Origin: Bacteroides timonensis
GTDB lineage: Bacteria > Bacteroidota > Bacteroidia > Bacteroidales > Bacteroidaceae
DNA length: 57,956 nucleotides
Assembly: GCF_000513195.1 (NCBI RefSeq)
Contig: NZ_CBVI010000042.1
Coordinates: 1 to 57,956, forward strand
Reading direction: 5' to 3'
In this document: in pieces, positions 17,018 to 25,273 of the stretch
Layout: each line of letters starts with the position of its first letter
How positions within the stretch are numbered: position 1 is the stretch's first letter
Translations under genes and position numbers: made by a program
The notes under the pieces: model-generated
Databases searched by the model: none
What the model was told of the DNA's origin: nothing
What the model saw: only the letters and a program-made list of their open reading frames with translations

Positions 17018-19129
17018 CTATCTTAACAAATCCTTCATTGTAGTATCCGTAAACGTTCTCCAGATCTTCAAGTCTATCAACTGATAATCATCAAAGAGCT
17101 GGGTTACGTACTCAATTTCGAAGACCAAGCGGAAGTCATTCTTATCTTCACCTGATTGACCTTCCTTGCGTGTGCCTACTCGTGCAATCTTTATCAAGTA
17201 CAAGTCGCGAATGCCCTTACCCTTCAAATAAGGCATGAAGTAGTACAACTTGTTGAGAGCAACTTTTGATGGGAATTTCTTACCTGTATAATAAATCTTG
17301 GCAGACTTATCAAGGTATTGCTCGAAGTTATCCTTCTTAACAAGGCTGATAAGCACGTTCTTAGACTCGTCGATAAGATGCTTGTGAGATGATGTAACGT
17401 ATTCAGCCATATCCTCACGAACAATGCAGTTCTCAACGATGCTATTGTTTTGATACTGCTTGAATAAGTCAAGGAAGTTCAGTTGAGTGTACCTTGTCTT
17501 CTTCTCAACCTTCACTTCTTCCTTTTCGAGGGTCTCACGGCTTAAACGTCTGCCCATAATCTTATGCCAGATGGAACGAGCGATTTGAATCTCTTCCATA
17601 CTAAGCCCCATACCTTCATGAAGGGTTATTCTGTCAGTATAATCAAGAATCTCGTCTGCGGTTCTTTTCTGACGTAACATTCTGTCGATCTCAGCAAACA
17701 ATGCTTCGTTCTCAACGCGATAAGGCATATAGACGCCACCTACTTCACTTGGCATGAGTTCCAAACAACCACCACCAAAGTTGCGACCTAGAATCTCTGC
17801 AAAAATAAATGATAAAGAGTTATAGTAACTTGCCACGAATGCTTTCTTGTTCACGCCCTCCTTGATGAATACTCGGTGCATAGTATCAGTTGTGTAAGCC
17901 TTAGCCTCATTCAACACGAATTTCGGATACAGGTTGTTGCGACGAAGGAAAAGTGCATCAGAAAGCTTAATGGATGGAATTATGTACCATTCGTCACGTA
18001 TTCCTGTTTTGTAACCGTTGTTTACACCTTTCTTTTCACCATTCTCAATATAAGCTCTTACACCATCATTGCCATTCTCTTTTGCTCCAGGAGGAAAGAC
18101 AAGAAGATATGCTTTCGCTCCCGAATCCACATTTGCCTTCCAATCTTTTTTCGTAAAACACAGGCTGCTCACTTGTACGCTTCTGCCGACCATAGGTCTT
18201 GCATACTCTTCTAGGTTATAGAGAGTTACTACAGATTCCGGTACTGTGAAGTAATCGTTAGCACCTGTTGTTATTCCAACTTCTACATTTGCATAAGTAG
18301 AAATAGACGGCATATTACGCTTTACCTTCTCCAACAGGTCGAGTTCTTTATTTTCAAGGAAATAGGATGTCCACTTATCAGTATGGAAATCTATCTTCTT
18401 GGTAGGAAATTTTAATCTATGAGGATCAAGAGTAAGCAAACCATCAGCATCCTTTACCTCGATGTGTTCAATCAAGTGCTCATCTGTTCCGTTCTTCTCA
18501 CACAATAGCAGGACAACCTCTTGCTGGATTTCCTCAAAAACAAGATTCTCAAAAGAAATGATGTTTATCCTGTTAAAGTTCTTTGCAAGGTATTGGCGTA
18601 ATTGCTGGGCATACTTCACCATAAGAAGTTCGGATGGGAGAACAAACCCCATCTTGCCTGTCTCGGCCAATAGCTGACTGCATCCTACCACAAATGTAAC
18701 CCAGGCATTCGTCAGTTTTGTTCTCTTCAACGTAGAACGCCTGAATATTTCATCTGCTAATTCCTGCTGCTCAGGATCATAATATTGATAACGAATGAAC
18801 GGAGGATTTCCAACCACTAAGTTGAAACGCTTATCAGTATCAAGGCAGAAACGATGAAAGTCGGCATTGATTACTTCCGAATCATGCAAGCCTATTGCTT
18901 GAGCCTTCTCTGCCTCTCCTGCTTCGTATTCAACTGCAGTAACACTATTGTAGGACATTGCATCGTTGCCAATGCACTTTAGGAACACACCGTCACCACA
19001 ACTCGGTTCAAGGATGTCCAAATCCTTACTGCCATTAATTCCCCATTGCAGGATAAATCTGGCTATTGCCGGAGGAGTATAATAAGCACCTCTCAGCTTC
19101 TGGTCAGTTGCATTTTCAATCAGCTGCAT
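17018..19129 (-). CDS. N6-adenine DNA methyltransferase of an Eco57I-like restriction system
   Basis: A 703-aa gamma-type adenine methyltransferase. Motif X-like RGAYYTPPAIARF (about 13-25) is followed by the SAM motif I LEPSCGDGVFL (40-50) and the catalytic motif IV NPPF (108-111). The middle (about 240-500) resembles a TaqI-like target-recognition region. The last 190 residues (from about 510, after LSRETLEKEEV) match nothing I recognise and end in basic and aromatic segments. It overlaps the upstream nuclease-methyltransferase by 14 bp. It likely protects one strand of an asymmetric site, as M.Eco57I does for the Eco57I system. Confidence 0.88.
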   Translation of the reverse strand: MQLIENATDQKLRGAYYTPPAIARFILQWGINGSKDLDILEPSCGDGVFLKCIGNDAMSYNSVTAVEYEAGEAEKAQAIGLHDSEVINADFHRFCLDTDKRFNLVVGNPPFIRYQYYDPEQQELADEIFRRSTLKRTKLTNAWVTFVVGCSQLLAETGKMGFVLPSELLMVKYAQQLRQYLAKNFNRINIISFENLVFEEIQQEVVLLLCEKNGTDEHLIEHIEVKDADGLLTLDPHRLKFPTKKIDFHTDKWTSYFLENKELDLLEKVKRNMPSISTYANVEVGITTGANDYFTVPESVVTLYNLEEYARPMVGRSVQVSSLCFTKKDWKANVDSGAKAYLLVFPPGAKENGNDGVRAYIENGEKKGVNNGYKTGIRDEWYIIPSIKLSDALFLRRNNLYPKFVLNEAKAYTTDTMHRVFIKEGVNKKAFVASYYNSLSFIFAEILGRNFGGGCLELMPSEVGGVYMPYRVENEALFAEIDRMLRQKRTADEILDYTDRITLHEGMGLSMEEIQIARSIWHKIMGRRLSRETLEKEEVKVEKKTRYTQLNFLDLFKQYQNNSIVENCIVREDMAEYVTSSHKHLIDESKNVLISLVKKDNFEQYLDKSAKIYYTGKKFPSKVALNKLYYFMPYLKGKGIRDLYLIKIARVGTRKEGQSGEDKNDFRLVFEIEYVTQLFDDYQLIDLKIWRTFTDTTMKDLLR

Positions 19130-22100
19130 AGAGTTCTTTTATCTTAGGAATTAATGATACTTCATCATTCGTCATGCCGTAAAGCATGTTGATGACATTC
19201 TGCTGCTCGTGTTTGAGTAAATCAAATTGGCGTTGTAATGGTATAAGGCTCCTTCGGTTCTTTGCTGCCTTACTTATCTTATCGCCTAACTCAATGAGCC
19301 TCTTTTGACGATCGGCGATATCATCGTGAACATTTCGTTCATTTTGATCAGTAAAGTCAATTTCCCGGATTGGTATTTGTTTCAATACCTTTGTACCACG
19401 AGCTATGTAACCACCACGGAATATCTCACCATAGAGAGAAGCAAGCCATTCTCCCTGAATCGACCCCAAGATGGCTTGTATGTAGTAAATTGAATACTGA
19501 CTATCTGAAGGAACACTAACCAGGCAATAACCAGCTGTACCGCCAGATGATACTAAAGTTCCATTGTTGTCTATGGCATATTTATCAGTCTGAGCCAATA
19601 CACCTACTATCATCTTTTCTTCTACCTCACACGCTTCCAGACTTTGGTGTCTGCCGTAACGATACCATTCGTCCGCAGTAGTTGGCTTGGGTTGAATATC
19701 CCTGGATGCCTTATTCAGTTCAGGCTTTGCAGCCATCAAGAATGTATAGAACAGAGGATAACGTCTTTGGATAATTGTAAGAGGTATCAACTGTAGATGT
19801 CCATCATTATCCTTTTTATATGGGAAGAATACACGAGCATTGGGCTTAAATGTACGATAAGTGCTCATTGCATCCGCTCCCTGAGCTGTTTTGAAATAGG
19901 GCTTTGTTACTGCTTTTTCTACTTCATATTCGTTGCCGTCAAAAGCTTTAAAGGTGTAGGTGGTTCGCGTTTCTGATATTGGAACAAATACATAAATCTT
20001 ATTCGCACTTGTCTGGATTCCGTTGAAAATATAATCATCGCCAACAATATCGCCAAGCGATTTAGTATGTGCAGTTACTGCATTTAATAAAGGCAAATGT
20101 TCGTCCGTACACAATATCCAAGTATCAGCATTGATTGTGACTGATGGGCGATCGCAGAACTTATAAGCATTGACATTCCTCACTCTCCAACCAATGAAAT
20201 CGCTTACTTCTGAATATTTGAAATTCTCATGCTTATTCTTTTCCAACACTATAATGCAAGTATAGGTTGACTTGTCTGCAAATACTTGATGAGCACCAAA
20301 CGAGATCATGGTTTTGAGATAGGCATTATTGGCAATGAGGTTGCGAAGTTCTTTTGCTGCTCCAACCTTCATGAATTTGCTCGGAACTATGTAACCTAAG
20401 TAACCATCAGGTTTCAAAAGATTTAAAGCGCGCTCTATGAAAAGGAAGTACTTATCATATTGCTTGTATGCACTCGTATATCTATTCCCTTTTTCGTAAA
20501 GAGATTTTTCCTTAGGAGTAAATGCCTTGATATCCTCAGTTTTCATGTATGGAGGATTACCAACGATCAAGTCAAAGGTTCTGTCACCAAAATCAAATGG
20601 ATTGATTTCGAGAGCATCATCAGCAGGAACGTCAGCTGTACTTAAAAGGCTGTTGCCATAGAAGATATTATTTGAAAGGTCAGGTAATATTGGATGGAAT
20701 GAAGACAAAGAATTTACGTCCTCACCTTCAAGTAATTTGAGTAACAGTCCAAATTTACATGCTTCAACGGCATTAAAGTCTTTGTCGACGCCATAGATGC
20801 AGTTAACCAGCAGATTGCGTTTCACTTCATATGGCAACTTGTAAGTGTCAATACTAGTCTGAACAAGCTTACTACGATCATTTTCAAAATAATAATCCAC
20901 TAATGAGTCATAGAGCAACTGGTATAGCTCTAACAAGAATGCACCTGAGCCACACGCTATATCTGCACATTTTAGGTTATTGATTTCGTTTGCAGTCTTA
21001 CCTTGGATGATTTCTGCGGCAGTTTGATGTAATATTTCACGTACTACAAAGTTTGGTGTAGTAACAATATCGCGTTCCGCATTCTCGGGTTTCTTAACAA
21101 TCTTAAGTTCACCATCTACTGCGGCAAGTTTCTCGGCAAGGAATATTTCATAAATGCGGCCAAGAATATCTGATGAAAGTACAGTAAACGAGTATGGACT
21201 TTCAGGGAAATAGAGCTGACGGATTATCATCCAAAACGAAGAGCTGATATTTCCGATTACATCCTCAGAAATAAGTTCCTCAAATAGGCCTGAATTATAC
21301 TTATTATCTGCCTCCTTAAACTTTACTACGAGTTCTTTATGACTGTTATGGTCAGCAATAGTAAGCAGACGTTGGTAAGTTTCAATATTTCTATCCTCAC
21401 AAACACGGAGGAAAAGTATCTTATTGATGTAGCTCTGAACTATATCTCCTAGATAATCAATCTCCAAGTCAGGATCATAAGAAAGGATTTGTTGACCAAG
21501 CATCAAACGCCATTGGTTTATTTGCTCCAGAAATAGCGAATCCACCGACTGATGTACTACATTCAGTTCAATGTCATCCCAAACTTCTTCAAAGTGTCCT
21601 GTATATACGGATTCCTTTCCAACTAATTCAAGGAGTTCTTCTGCTACATTTTCATAGTCAGTATAATGATATGCTTTGATACGAGCTTTGGCCAGAGTAT
21701 CTCCGTCCTCAACTTTATATGAAGTATCATAGATATATAAGTCTTCAAAGTTAGACAGCACAGAAATCTTAAGGTTAGCCGTATATCCATAACGTCTAAC
21801 CTGCTTGGCAGGATTATCATCTGTGCTGATATCCACACAAGGTTTCTTTGCCTCTAAAAAGAACTTGCGCTCACCAAAAAGACGAAACGTATAGTCAGGT
21901 TTCTTCGAATGAGTGGCGGCATCGGCTTTAAGTGATTCCTCCAAAAGCACCTCACGCTCATTTGTCTTCTTACCTGACATGTTACGAATATCCCAACCAA
22001 GAACCTCAAACAAAGGGTCTAGAAACTCATTTCTCACTTGAGTTTCGTTAAATTTCGGGGTTCTGTAGAAATTACGATTCGACTCGTACTTCTCTACAAG

Positions 22101-22136
22101 GGCATGTATAGTATTCTTTATCTCTTGAATATCCAT
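19116..22136 (-). CDS. Bifunctional restriction endonuclease-methyltransferase, Eco57I type (IIG)
   Basis: A 1006-aa protein from the ATG at 22136, one base after the stop of the upstream gene. The N-terminal nuclease domain has a PD-(D/E)XK core: KPDY with D81, then LEAK with E95 and K97. A helical linker (about 120-340) leads to a gamma-class methyltransferase with motif I ADIACGSGAFLLEL (391-404) and catalytic NPPY (527-530). A TaqI-like C-terminal target-recognition domain follows (about 680-960), then a coiled-coil-like end. The order nuclease, methylase, specificity in a single chain of about 1000 aa is that of R.Eco57I. It should cut outside an asymmetric site and be SAM-stimulated. 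Both catalytic centres look intact. Confidence 0.9.
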   Translation of the reverse strand: MDIQEIKNTIHALVEKYESNRNFYRTPKFNETQVRNEFLDPLFEVLGWDIRNMSGKKTNEREVLLEESLKADAATHSKKPDYTFRLFGERKFFLEAKKPCVDISTDDNPAKQVRRYGYTANLKISVLSNFEDLYIYDTSYKVEDGDTLAKARIKAYHYTDYENVAEELLELVGKESVYTGHFEEVWDDIELNVVHQSVDSLFLEQINQWRLMLGQQILSYDPDLEIDYLGDIVQSYINKILFLRVCEDRNIETYQRLLTIADHNSHKELVVKFKEADNKYNSGLFEELISEDVIGNISSSFWMIIRQLYFPESPYSFTVLSSDILGRIYEIFLAEKLAAVDGELKIVKKPENAERDIVTTPNFVVREILHQTAAEIIQGKTANEINNLKCADIACGSGAFLLELYQLLYDSLVDYYFENDRSKLVQTSIDTYKLPYEVKRNLLVNCIYGVDKDFNAVEACKFGLLLKLLEGEDVNSLSSFHPILPDLSNNIFYGNSLLSTADVPADDALEINPFDFGDRTFDLIVGNPPYMKTEDIKAFTPKEKSLYEKGNRYTSAYKQYDKYFLFIERALNLLKPDGYLGYIVPSKFMKVGAAKELRNLIANNAYLKTMISFGAHQVFADKSTYTCIIVLEKNKHENFKYSEVSDFIGWRVRNVNAYKFCDRPSVTINADTWILCTDEHLPLLNAVTAHTKSLGDIVGDDYIFNGIQTSANKIYVFVPISETRTTYTFKAFDGNEYEVEKAVTKPYFKTAQGADAMSTYRTFKPNARVFFPYKKDNDGHLQLIPLTIIQRRYPLFYTFLMAAKPELNKASRDIQPKPTTADEWYRYGRHQSLEACEVEEKMIVGVLAQTDKYAIDNNGTLVSSGGTAGYCLVSVPSDSQYSIYYIQAILGSIQGEWLASLYGEIFRGGYIARGTKVLKQIPIREIDFTDQNERNVHDDIADRQKRLIELGDKISKAAKNRRSLIPLQRQFDLLKHEQQNVINMLYGMTNDEVSLIPKIKELYAAD

Positions 22137-22137
22137 G

Positions 22138-23019
22138 TTATTTTTCTTTAGGGAAGATCTCCCCGAATGTTTTGTTGTCGTTATCAATCCATGCAGTTGT
22201 TCCTTGCATTGCTGTGGCTGTACAGAAACTAGCTGCACCTGATGGAGAATGTTTCTTGGTTGTTACATTTACGTCCTGTAGCAACGTGAGAAGATCTCCA
22301 TCATTCTGACATGCTTTCTTATTATTTCGGAAATCCTCGCGCATCACACCGATCTCCTTAGGCATACTTGACTGGTCTCTGGAAAGAATCTTGCTACCTG
22401 CTTTCAGGCAGTACTCATCTGTATCAGGATAATAGTGCAACGTAGCGTGAACACCAATTTGATTCATATCCAGATGGAATTCATGATAATTTACAGGCTT
22501 AATGATTTCTTTTGGCTTATCGAAAATCTCACAACCATAGAATCGGATAAGAAACAGAATGTCCTCAAAGAAAGCATTCATCTCGTTTTCCTTGTGTGGC
22601 GACAATGTTTCCTTCTCAACCTTCTTGGTATTGTCAATCTCATAGTTACCAGCTTCGTTGGCAGCCTTTAACCCAAGATACTCCAAATATTTTACCTCAC
22701 TCTTGTAAATCTCGTTTGATTTAGAGATAAACACAAGTGCTGTATCCCAGTACTCTTTTTTCTGCTTATGGTCAATTACTCGATGAGTGAAATCATTTGT
22801 CTCACCAACATAACCGGTACGCTTCCCGGTATTGGGATGCGTACCGAGGAGTATATAAAACGAGTGCTGTTTCACCCACTTATGCTTGGCACCAACTTCT
22901 GCCACCTTATCTTTGGGTAACACGAAGCAAGCACATGATCGTTGAGTACCCATATCAATGATACGCGCACCACTTAATGTGTTATCGAGTAGTTCGGTAT
23001 ATACTGTAAGTATTGCCAT
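22138..23019 (-). CDS. GIY-YIG nuclease-like protein with DUF4357 domain
   Basis: A 293-aa protein counted from the ATG at 23019. The N-terminal GIY-YIG domain (about 50-125) shows FYILLG, then TGYVGETNDFTHR with the conserved Arg80, and a downstream Glu (SEVKYLEYLGL, about 108). The C-terminal domain (about 213-290) has LKAGSKIL and HSPSGAASF, the pattern of DUF4357. Proteins of this pair of domains are often found in restriction islands. Here it sits 4 bp after the XRE regulator and 1 bp before the Eco57I-like enzyme, so it belongs to the system. It could be a second nuclease that restricts modified DNA, or a repair or nicking partner; the role is not known. Confidence 0.82.
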   Translation of the reverse strand: MAILTVYTELLDNTLSGARIIDMGTQRSCACFVLPKDKVAEVGAKHKWVKQHSFYILLGTHPNTGKRTGYVGETNDFTHRVIDHKQKKEYWDTALVFISKSNEIYKSEVKYLEYLGLKAANEAGNYEIDNTKKVEKETLSPHKENEMNAFFEDILFLIRFYGCEIFDKPKEIIKPVNYHEFHLDMNQIGVHATLHYYPDTDEYCLKAGSKILSRDQSSMPKEIGVMREDFRNNKKACQNDGDLLTLLQDVNVTTKKHSPSGAASFCTATAMQGTTAWIDNDNKTFGEIFPKEK

Positions 23020-23023
23020 AATG

Positions 23024-23320
23024 TTACAAATTTGCCTGTAAAATTGCAATGGGGCTCTCCCAAATCATAGAATCCCTCTGAAAAATGCAGCTTTTATAGT
23101 TTTTTTCTATTTCTGGTAGTTCCTCGAAGCGAACAAGGGCGTCGAGAGGGGTATCAAGTATCTTGGATATCTGCATCAGCATCTCCAGTATTGGTTGTGC
23201 TGCATTAGTACACCATTTGCTTACGGTGGCAGGGTCCTTGCCAACCCGCTCAGCAAGCCACTTGTTTGTTTTGCCTTTCTCTACCAAGGCAACCTTGATG
23301 CGGTTGATTTTTCGTTCCAT
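23024..23320 (-). CDS. XRE-family helix-turn-helix regulator (putative restriction controller)
   Basis: A 98-aa protein with an HTH_3/XRE domain (about 8-62: KVALVEKGKTNKWLAERVGKDPATVSKW, then a long helix ending in LDALVRF). First gene of the five-gene restriction operon, which is the position of the C proteins that delay nuclease expression. The first 60 aa are the whole DNA-binding domain and the tail is short. Three inverted repeats lie 140-220 bp upstream (23461-23540) and could be its operators. A TAATTTTG -7 element lies 29 bp upstream of the start. Confidence 0.85.
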   Translation of the reverse strand: MERKINRIKVALVEKGKTNKWLAERVGKDPATVSKWCTNAAQPILEMLMQISKILDTPLDALVRFEELPEIEKNYKSCIFQRDSMIWESPIAILQANL

Positions 23321-23348
23321 ACTATAACCATTTTGAACGCTTCAGCTG

Positions 23349-23356
23349 CAAAATTA
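23349..23356 (-). promoter_or_regulatory. -7 element (TAATTTTG) of the restriction operon
   Basis: The minus strand reads TAATTTTG, a match to TAnnTTTG, 29 bp upstream of the XRE gene start at 23320. Confidence 0.55.
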
Positions 23357-23460
23357 CTAGTTTTTCCTTGAAATCATGTAAAATATGAATATTCTTGAAA
23401 GAATTAGTATATTTTATTGCGTTCTCTTCAATTTTATTGCGAATTTTAATTGTTTCCGTA

Positions 23461-23540
23461 TGAAAAATGGCATTTTTCAACATAGTATACGTACACGTAC
23501 ATAATTGCTGCTAATGAAACTGCAACACTCTATTGCAGTT
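23461..23540. promoter_or_regulatory. Cluster of three inverted repeats upstream of the restriction operon
   Basis: In 80 bp there are three symmetric sites: TGAAAAATG, G, CATTTTTCA (23461-23479); a GTAC-rich partial palindrome around TATACGTACACGTACATA (23485-23502); and AACTGCAA, seven bases, TTGCAGTT (23518-23540). They stand about 105-190 bp upstream of the predicted -7. They are candidate binding sites for the XRE protein or for another factor; no experiment is implied. Confidence 0.45.
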
Positions 23541-24112
23541 ATCAGGGCAATTATTTAACGTTGATTATTAATAAAACTATGCTCTCAAGAGGTTAAATGT
23601 GCTTAATGACAACATTTACTCTTCCAAACTCTGCGTAAACAAACGGTTTCAGTTAGGGGTATTTAGTAAGCTTCATAGGAGATAGTGAAATTCGTAGCCG
23701 CTTGATATACAATTAAGATTAACAAAACAGACTATCGCAAAATATCACATTATCGTTCTCATAATCTGGAGGTTCCTGGTTCAAGCCCATAGCACAAAGA
23801 TCTTTGGTTCGCCTTGAGTTCTATCACGAGTCTCCTCCTTTATCTCTAACCTTGTCTATTATTACCTTTTGGAATGACATGGTATCTGCTGTGACTACAC
23901 ATCATATTCTATTGAATTCCGCCTATAAAAAAAATAAAAATGAACGATAAGAAGAAACACCTAAGGTGGTGCTCCCGCATCGCTGCGCACGAATATATAA
24001 GGATTTGTACTACAACTACAAGCGATGAACAATATTTCTTAAATGAAAAAGTCATGATTCTTACCTGTAAATAAAACAAGCTACGCCTTAACCTTAAAAA
24101 TAAACAGTATAT
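23541..24112. other. Non-coding stretch with a tRNA-Met-like fragment
   Basis: No convincing gene in this stretch, which is AT-rich and stands between the restriction operon and the RNase HI gene. It holds a tRNA-like fragment at 23758-23789 (listed separately), an imperfect CACCTAAGGTGG palindrome near 23960-23972 and a short GC-rich run at about 23975-23990. An 80-aa minus-strand reading frame across 23909-24151 has no recognisable content and covers the RNase HI promoter. Confidence 0.5.
23758..23789 (+). other. tRNA-Met-like 3' fragment, possible integration scar
   Basis: The fragment starts with CTCATAA, which is a CAT anticodon loop, runs through TCTGGAGG and ends in CCTGGTTCAAGCCCA, a T-arm with the invariant GTTCAA. 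The 5' half, the acceptor stem and the closing side of the T stem are missing, so it is not a working tRNA. Tyrosine recombinases often use the anticodon-loop-to-T-loop segment as attachment core, so this may mark the edge of the restriction island. Confidence 0.4.
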
Positions 24113-24144
24113 TTTGGTACACCTCCCAGTTTGCATTACCTTTG
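24113..24144 (+). promoter_or_regulatory. Full Bacteroides promoter of the RNase HI gene, nearly leaderless
   Basis: TTTG (24113-24116), 20 bp, then TACCTTTG (24137-24144). This is a textbook -33/-7 pair. The start codon at 24154 is only 9 bp after the -7, so transcription should begin within a few bases of the ATG. Confidence 0.75.
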
Positions 24145-24153
24145 CACCCAATT

Positions 24154-24789
24154 ATGAATAAAGAGAAGTTTTACGTTGTATGGTCAGGCGTCAATCCGGG
24201 CATTTATACTTCCTGGACGGACTGTCAGTTACAAATCAAAGGCTACGAAGGAGCGAAATACAAGTCGTTCGAGACGCGCGAAAAAGCGGAAAAAGCCTTT
24301 GGATCTTCTCCGTATGAGTATATCAAACGCTCCTCTCCGGCTGCTCACGCCCAGAAGAAAGATATGAATGCTCCCCTTCCTTCATCTGTCGTAGAGAATA
24401 GTCTCGCCGTAGACGCTGCCTGTAGCGGTAATCCCGGAGCTATGGAATATCGCGGTGTACACGTAGCCAGCCGACAAGAAATATTCCATTTCGGACCGGT
24501 ATATGGCACAAACAACATCGGTGAGTTTCTTGCTATCGTCCACGGACTCGCCCTGTTGAAACAGAAAGGCTTCGATATGCCCATCTACAGCGACAGTGTG
24601 AATGCCATCAGCTGGATAAAACAGAAAAAATGCAAGACAAAACTGCCACGTGAACCCAAAACAGAAGAGCTATTCAAGCTGATAGAGCGCGCCGAAAAGT
24701 GGCTGCGCGAAAACACCTACACCACCAAAATCATGAAGTGGGAAACTAAACAGTGGGGAGAAATACCTGCCGATTTCGGAAGAAAATAA
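24154..24789 (+). CDS. Ribonuclease HI with N-terminal viroplasmin domain
   Basis: A 211-aa enzyme that cuts RNA in RNA-DNA hybrids. The N-terminal part (4-48: FYVVWSGVNPGIYTSWTDC, YKSFETREKAEKAF) is the caulimovirus viroplasmin / RNase H1 hybrid-binding domain. The catalytic domain has the four acidic residues D87 (VDAACSGNPG), E114 (NNIGEFLA), D137 (YSDS) and D207 (PADFGR). The ATG at 24154 is preferred over a TTG 12 bp upstream because of the promoter position and the usual MNKEKFYVVW start. Its 3' neighbour is a 22-bp repeat array, followed by a convergent ABC exporter gene. Confidence 0.93.
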   Translation: MNKEKFYVVWSGVNPGIYTSWTDCQLQIKGYEGAKYKSFETREKAEKAFGSSPYEYIKRSSPAAHAQKKDMNAPLPSSVVENSLAVDAACSGNPGAMEYRGVHVASRQEIFHFGPVYGTNNIGEFLAIVHGLALLKQKGFDMPIYSDSVNAISWIKQKKCKTKLPREPKTEELFKLIERAEKWLRENTYTTKIMKWETKQWGEIPADFGRK

Positions 24790-24847
24790 GCCTTTCCATT
24801 CCCCTTTCCTCTATTCATTAAGGTCAACAAAACAAGCTTCGGTATCC

Positions 24848-25007
24848 GTTCCCAACAGAGGAAACGAGCGTTTCCACGAAGAGATACGAGCATTCCCATT
24901 AAGAGAAACGACAGTTCCCATTAAGAGATACGAGCGTTCCCATTAAGGGAAACGATAATTCCCATTAAGGGAAACGTTCGTTTCCAAGTGCAGGAACGCA
25001 AGTTCCC
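24848..25007. repeat. 22-bp tandem inverted-repeat array, TTCCC/GGGAAAC word
   Basis: Seven 22-bp units start at 24848, 24870, 24892, 24914, 24936, 24958 and 24980, followed by a partial unit GTTCCC. The core is GTTCCC, ATTAA, GGGAAAC, with units drifting at single bases (AGAGAAACG, AGAGATACG, AGGGAAACG). The outer units are the most degenerate, as in slippage-grown arrays. A similar CATTAAGG is also seen at about 24815-24822, before the first clear unit. It lies 58 bp after the RNase HI stop. Confidence 0.88.
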
Positions 25008-25124
25008 TAGCACCAGATAGTCGTAAGACACTGTATTCCAACAAGATGTTAGTTTATATTATAAAGAAAGGAGTAGCCCTAATGTCGTTGCAATCACCTA
25101 TCGCCCCCCCAAAATAAAGAAAAG

Positions 25125-25161
25125 TAAAAAAGCCGGTGTAGGCAAACCAATTGCCTACACC
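25125..25161 (-). terminator. Intrinsic terminator of the ABC exporter gene
   Basis: On the minus strand GGTGTAGGCA, a 7-base loop and TGCCTACACC form a 10-bp stem that is followed by GGCTTTTTTAC. It lies about 110 bp after the exporter stop at 25274 and forms part of the CCTACACC repeat group. Confidence 0.65.
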
Positions 25162-25236
25162 TACCTACACCGTTACCTACACCACATAACATACTATGAA
25201 TGAAAATCTTACCCTCCCGGGTGTAGGTAGTGTAGG
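25135..25236. repeat. Inverted repeat cluster of CCTACACC / GGTGTAGG
   Basis: CCTACACC occurs at 25154, 25164 and 25176 and its complement GGTGTAGG at 25135 and 25220, plus GTGTAGG at 25230. The three direct copies are spaced 10 and 12 bp, 22 bp in total. The two orientations can pair into long alternative hairpins. It lies between the convergent RNase HI and ABC exporter genes, about 130 bp after the TTCCC array. Confidence 0.75.
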
Positions 25237-25273
25237 TAAAACTGACAAAAACTTATAGTTATATCAGTTCTGT

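Noticed and set aside
23758..23789. Functional tRNA gene
   Set aside because: No acceptor stem, D arm or 5' anticodon stem; only the segment from anticodon loop to T loop is present.
23909..24151. 80-aa minus-strand frame
   Set aside because: It covers the RNase HI promoter, has no recognisable domain and no -7 element.
24848..25007. CRISPR array
   Set aside because: Units are contiguous 22-bp repeats with no unique spacers of constant length, and there are no cas genes in the window.
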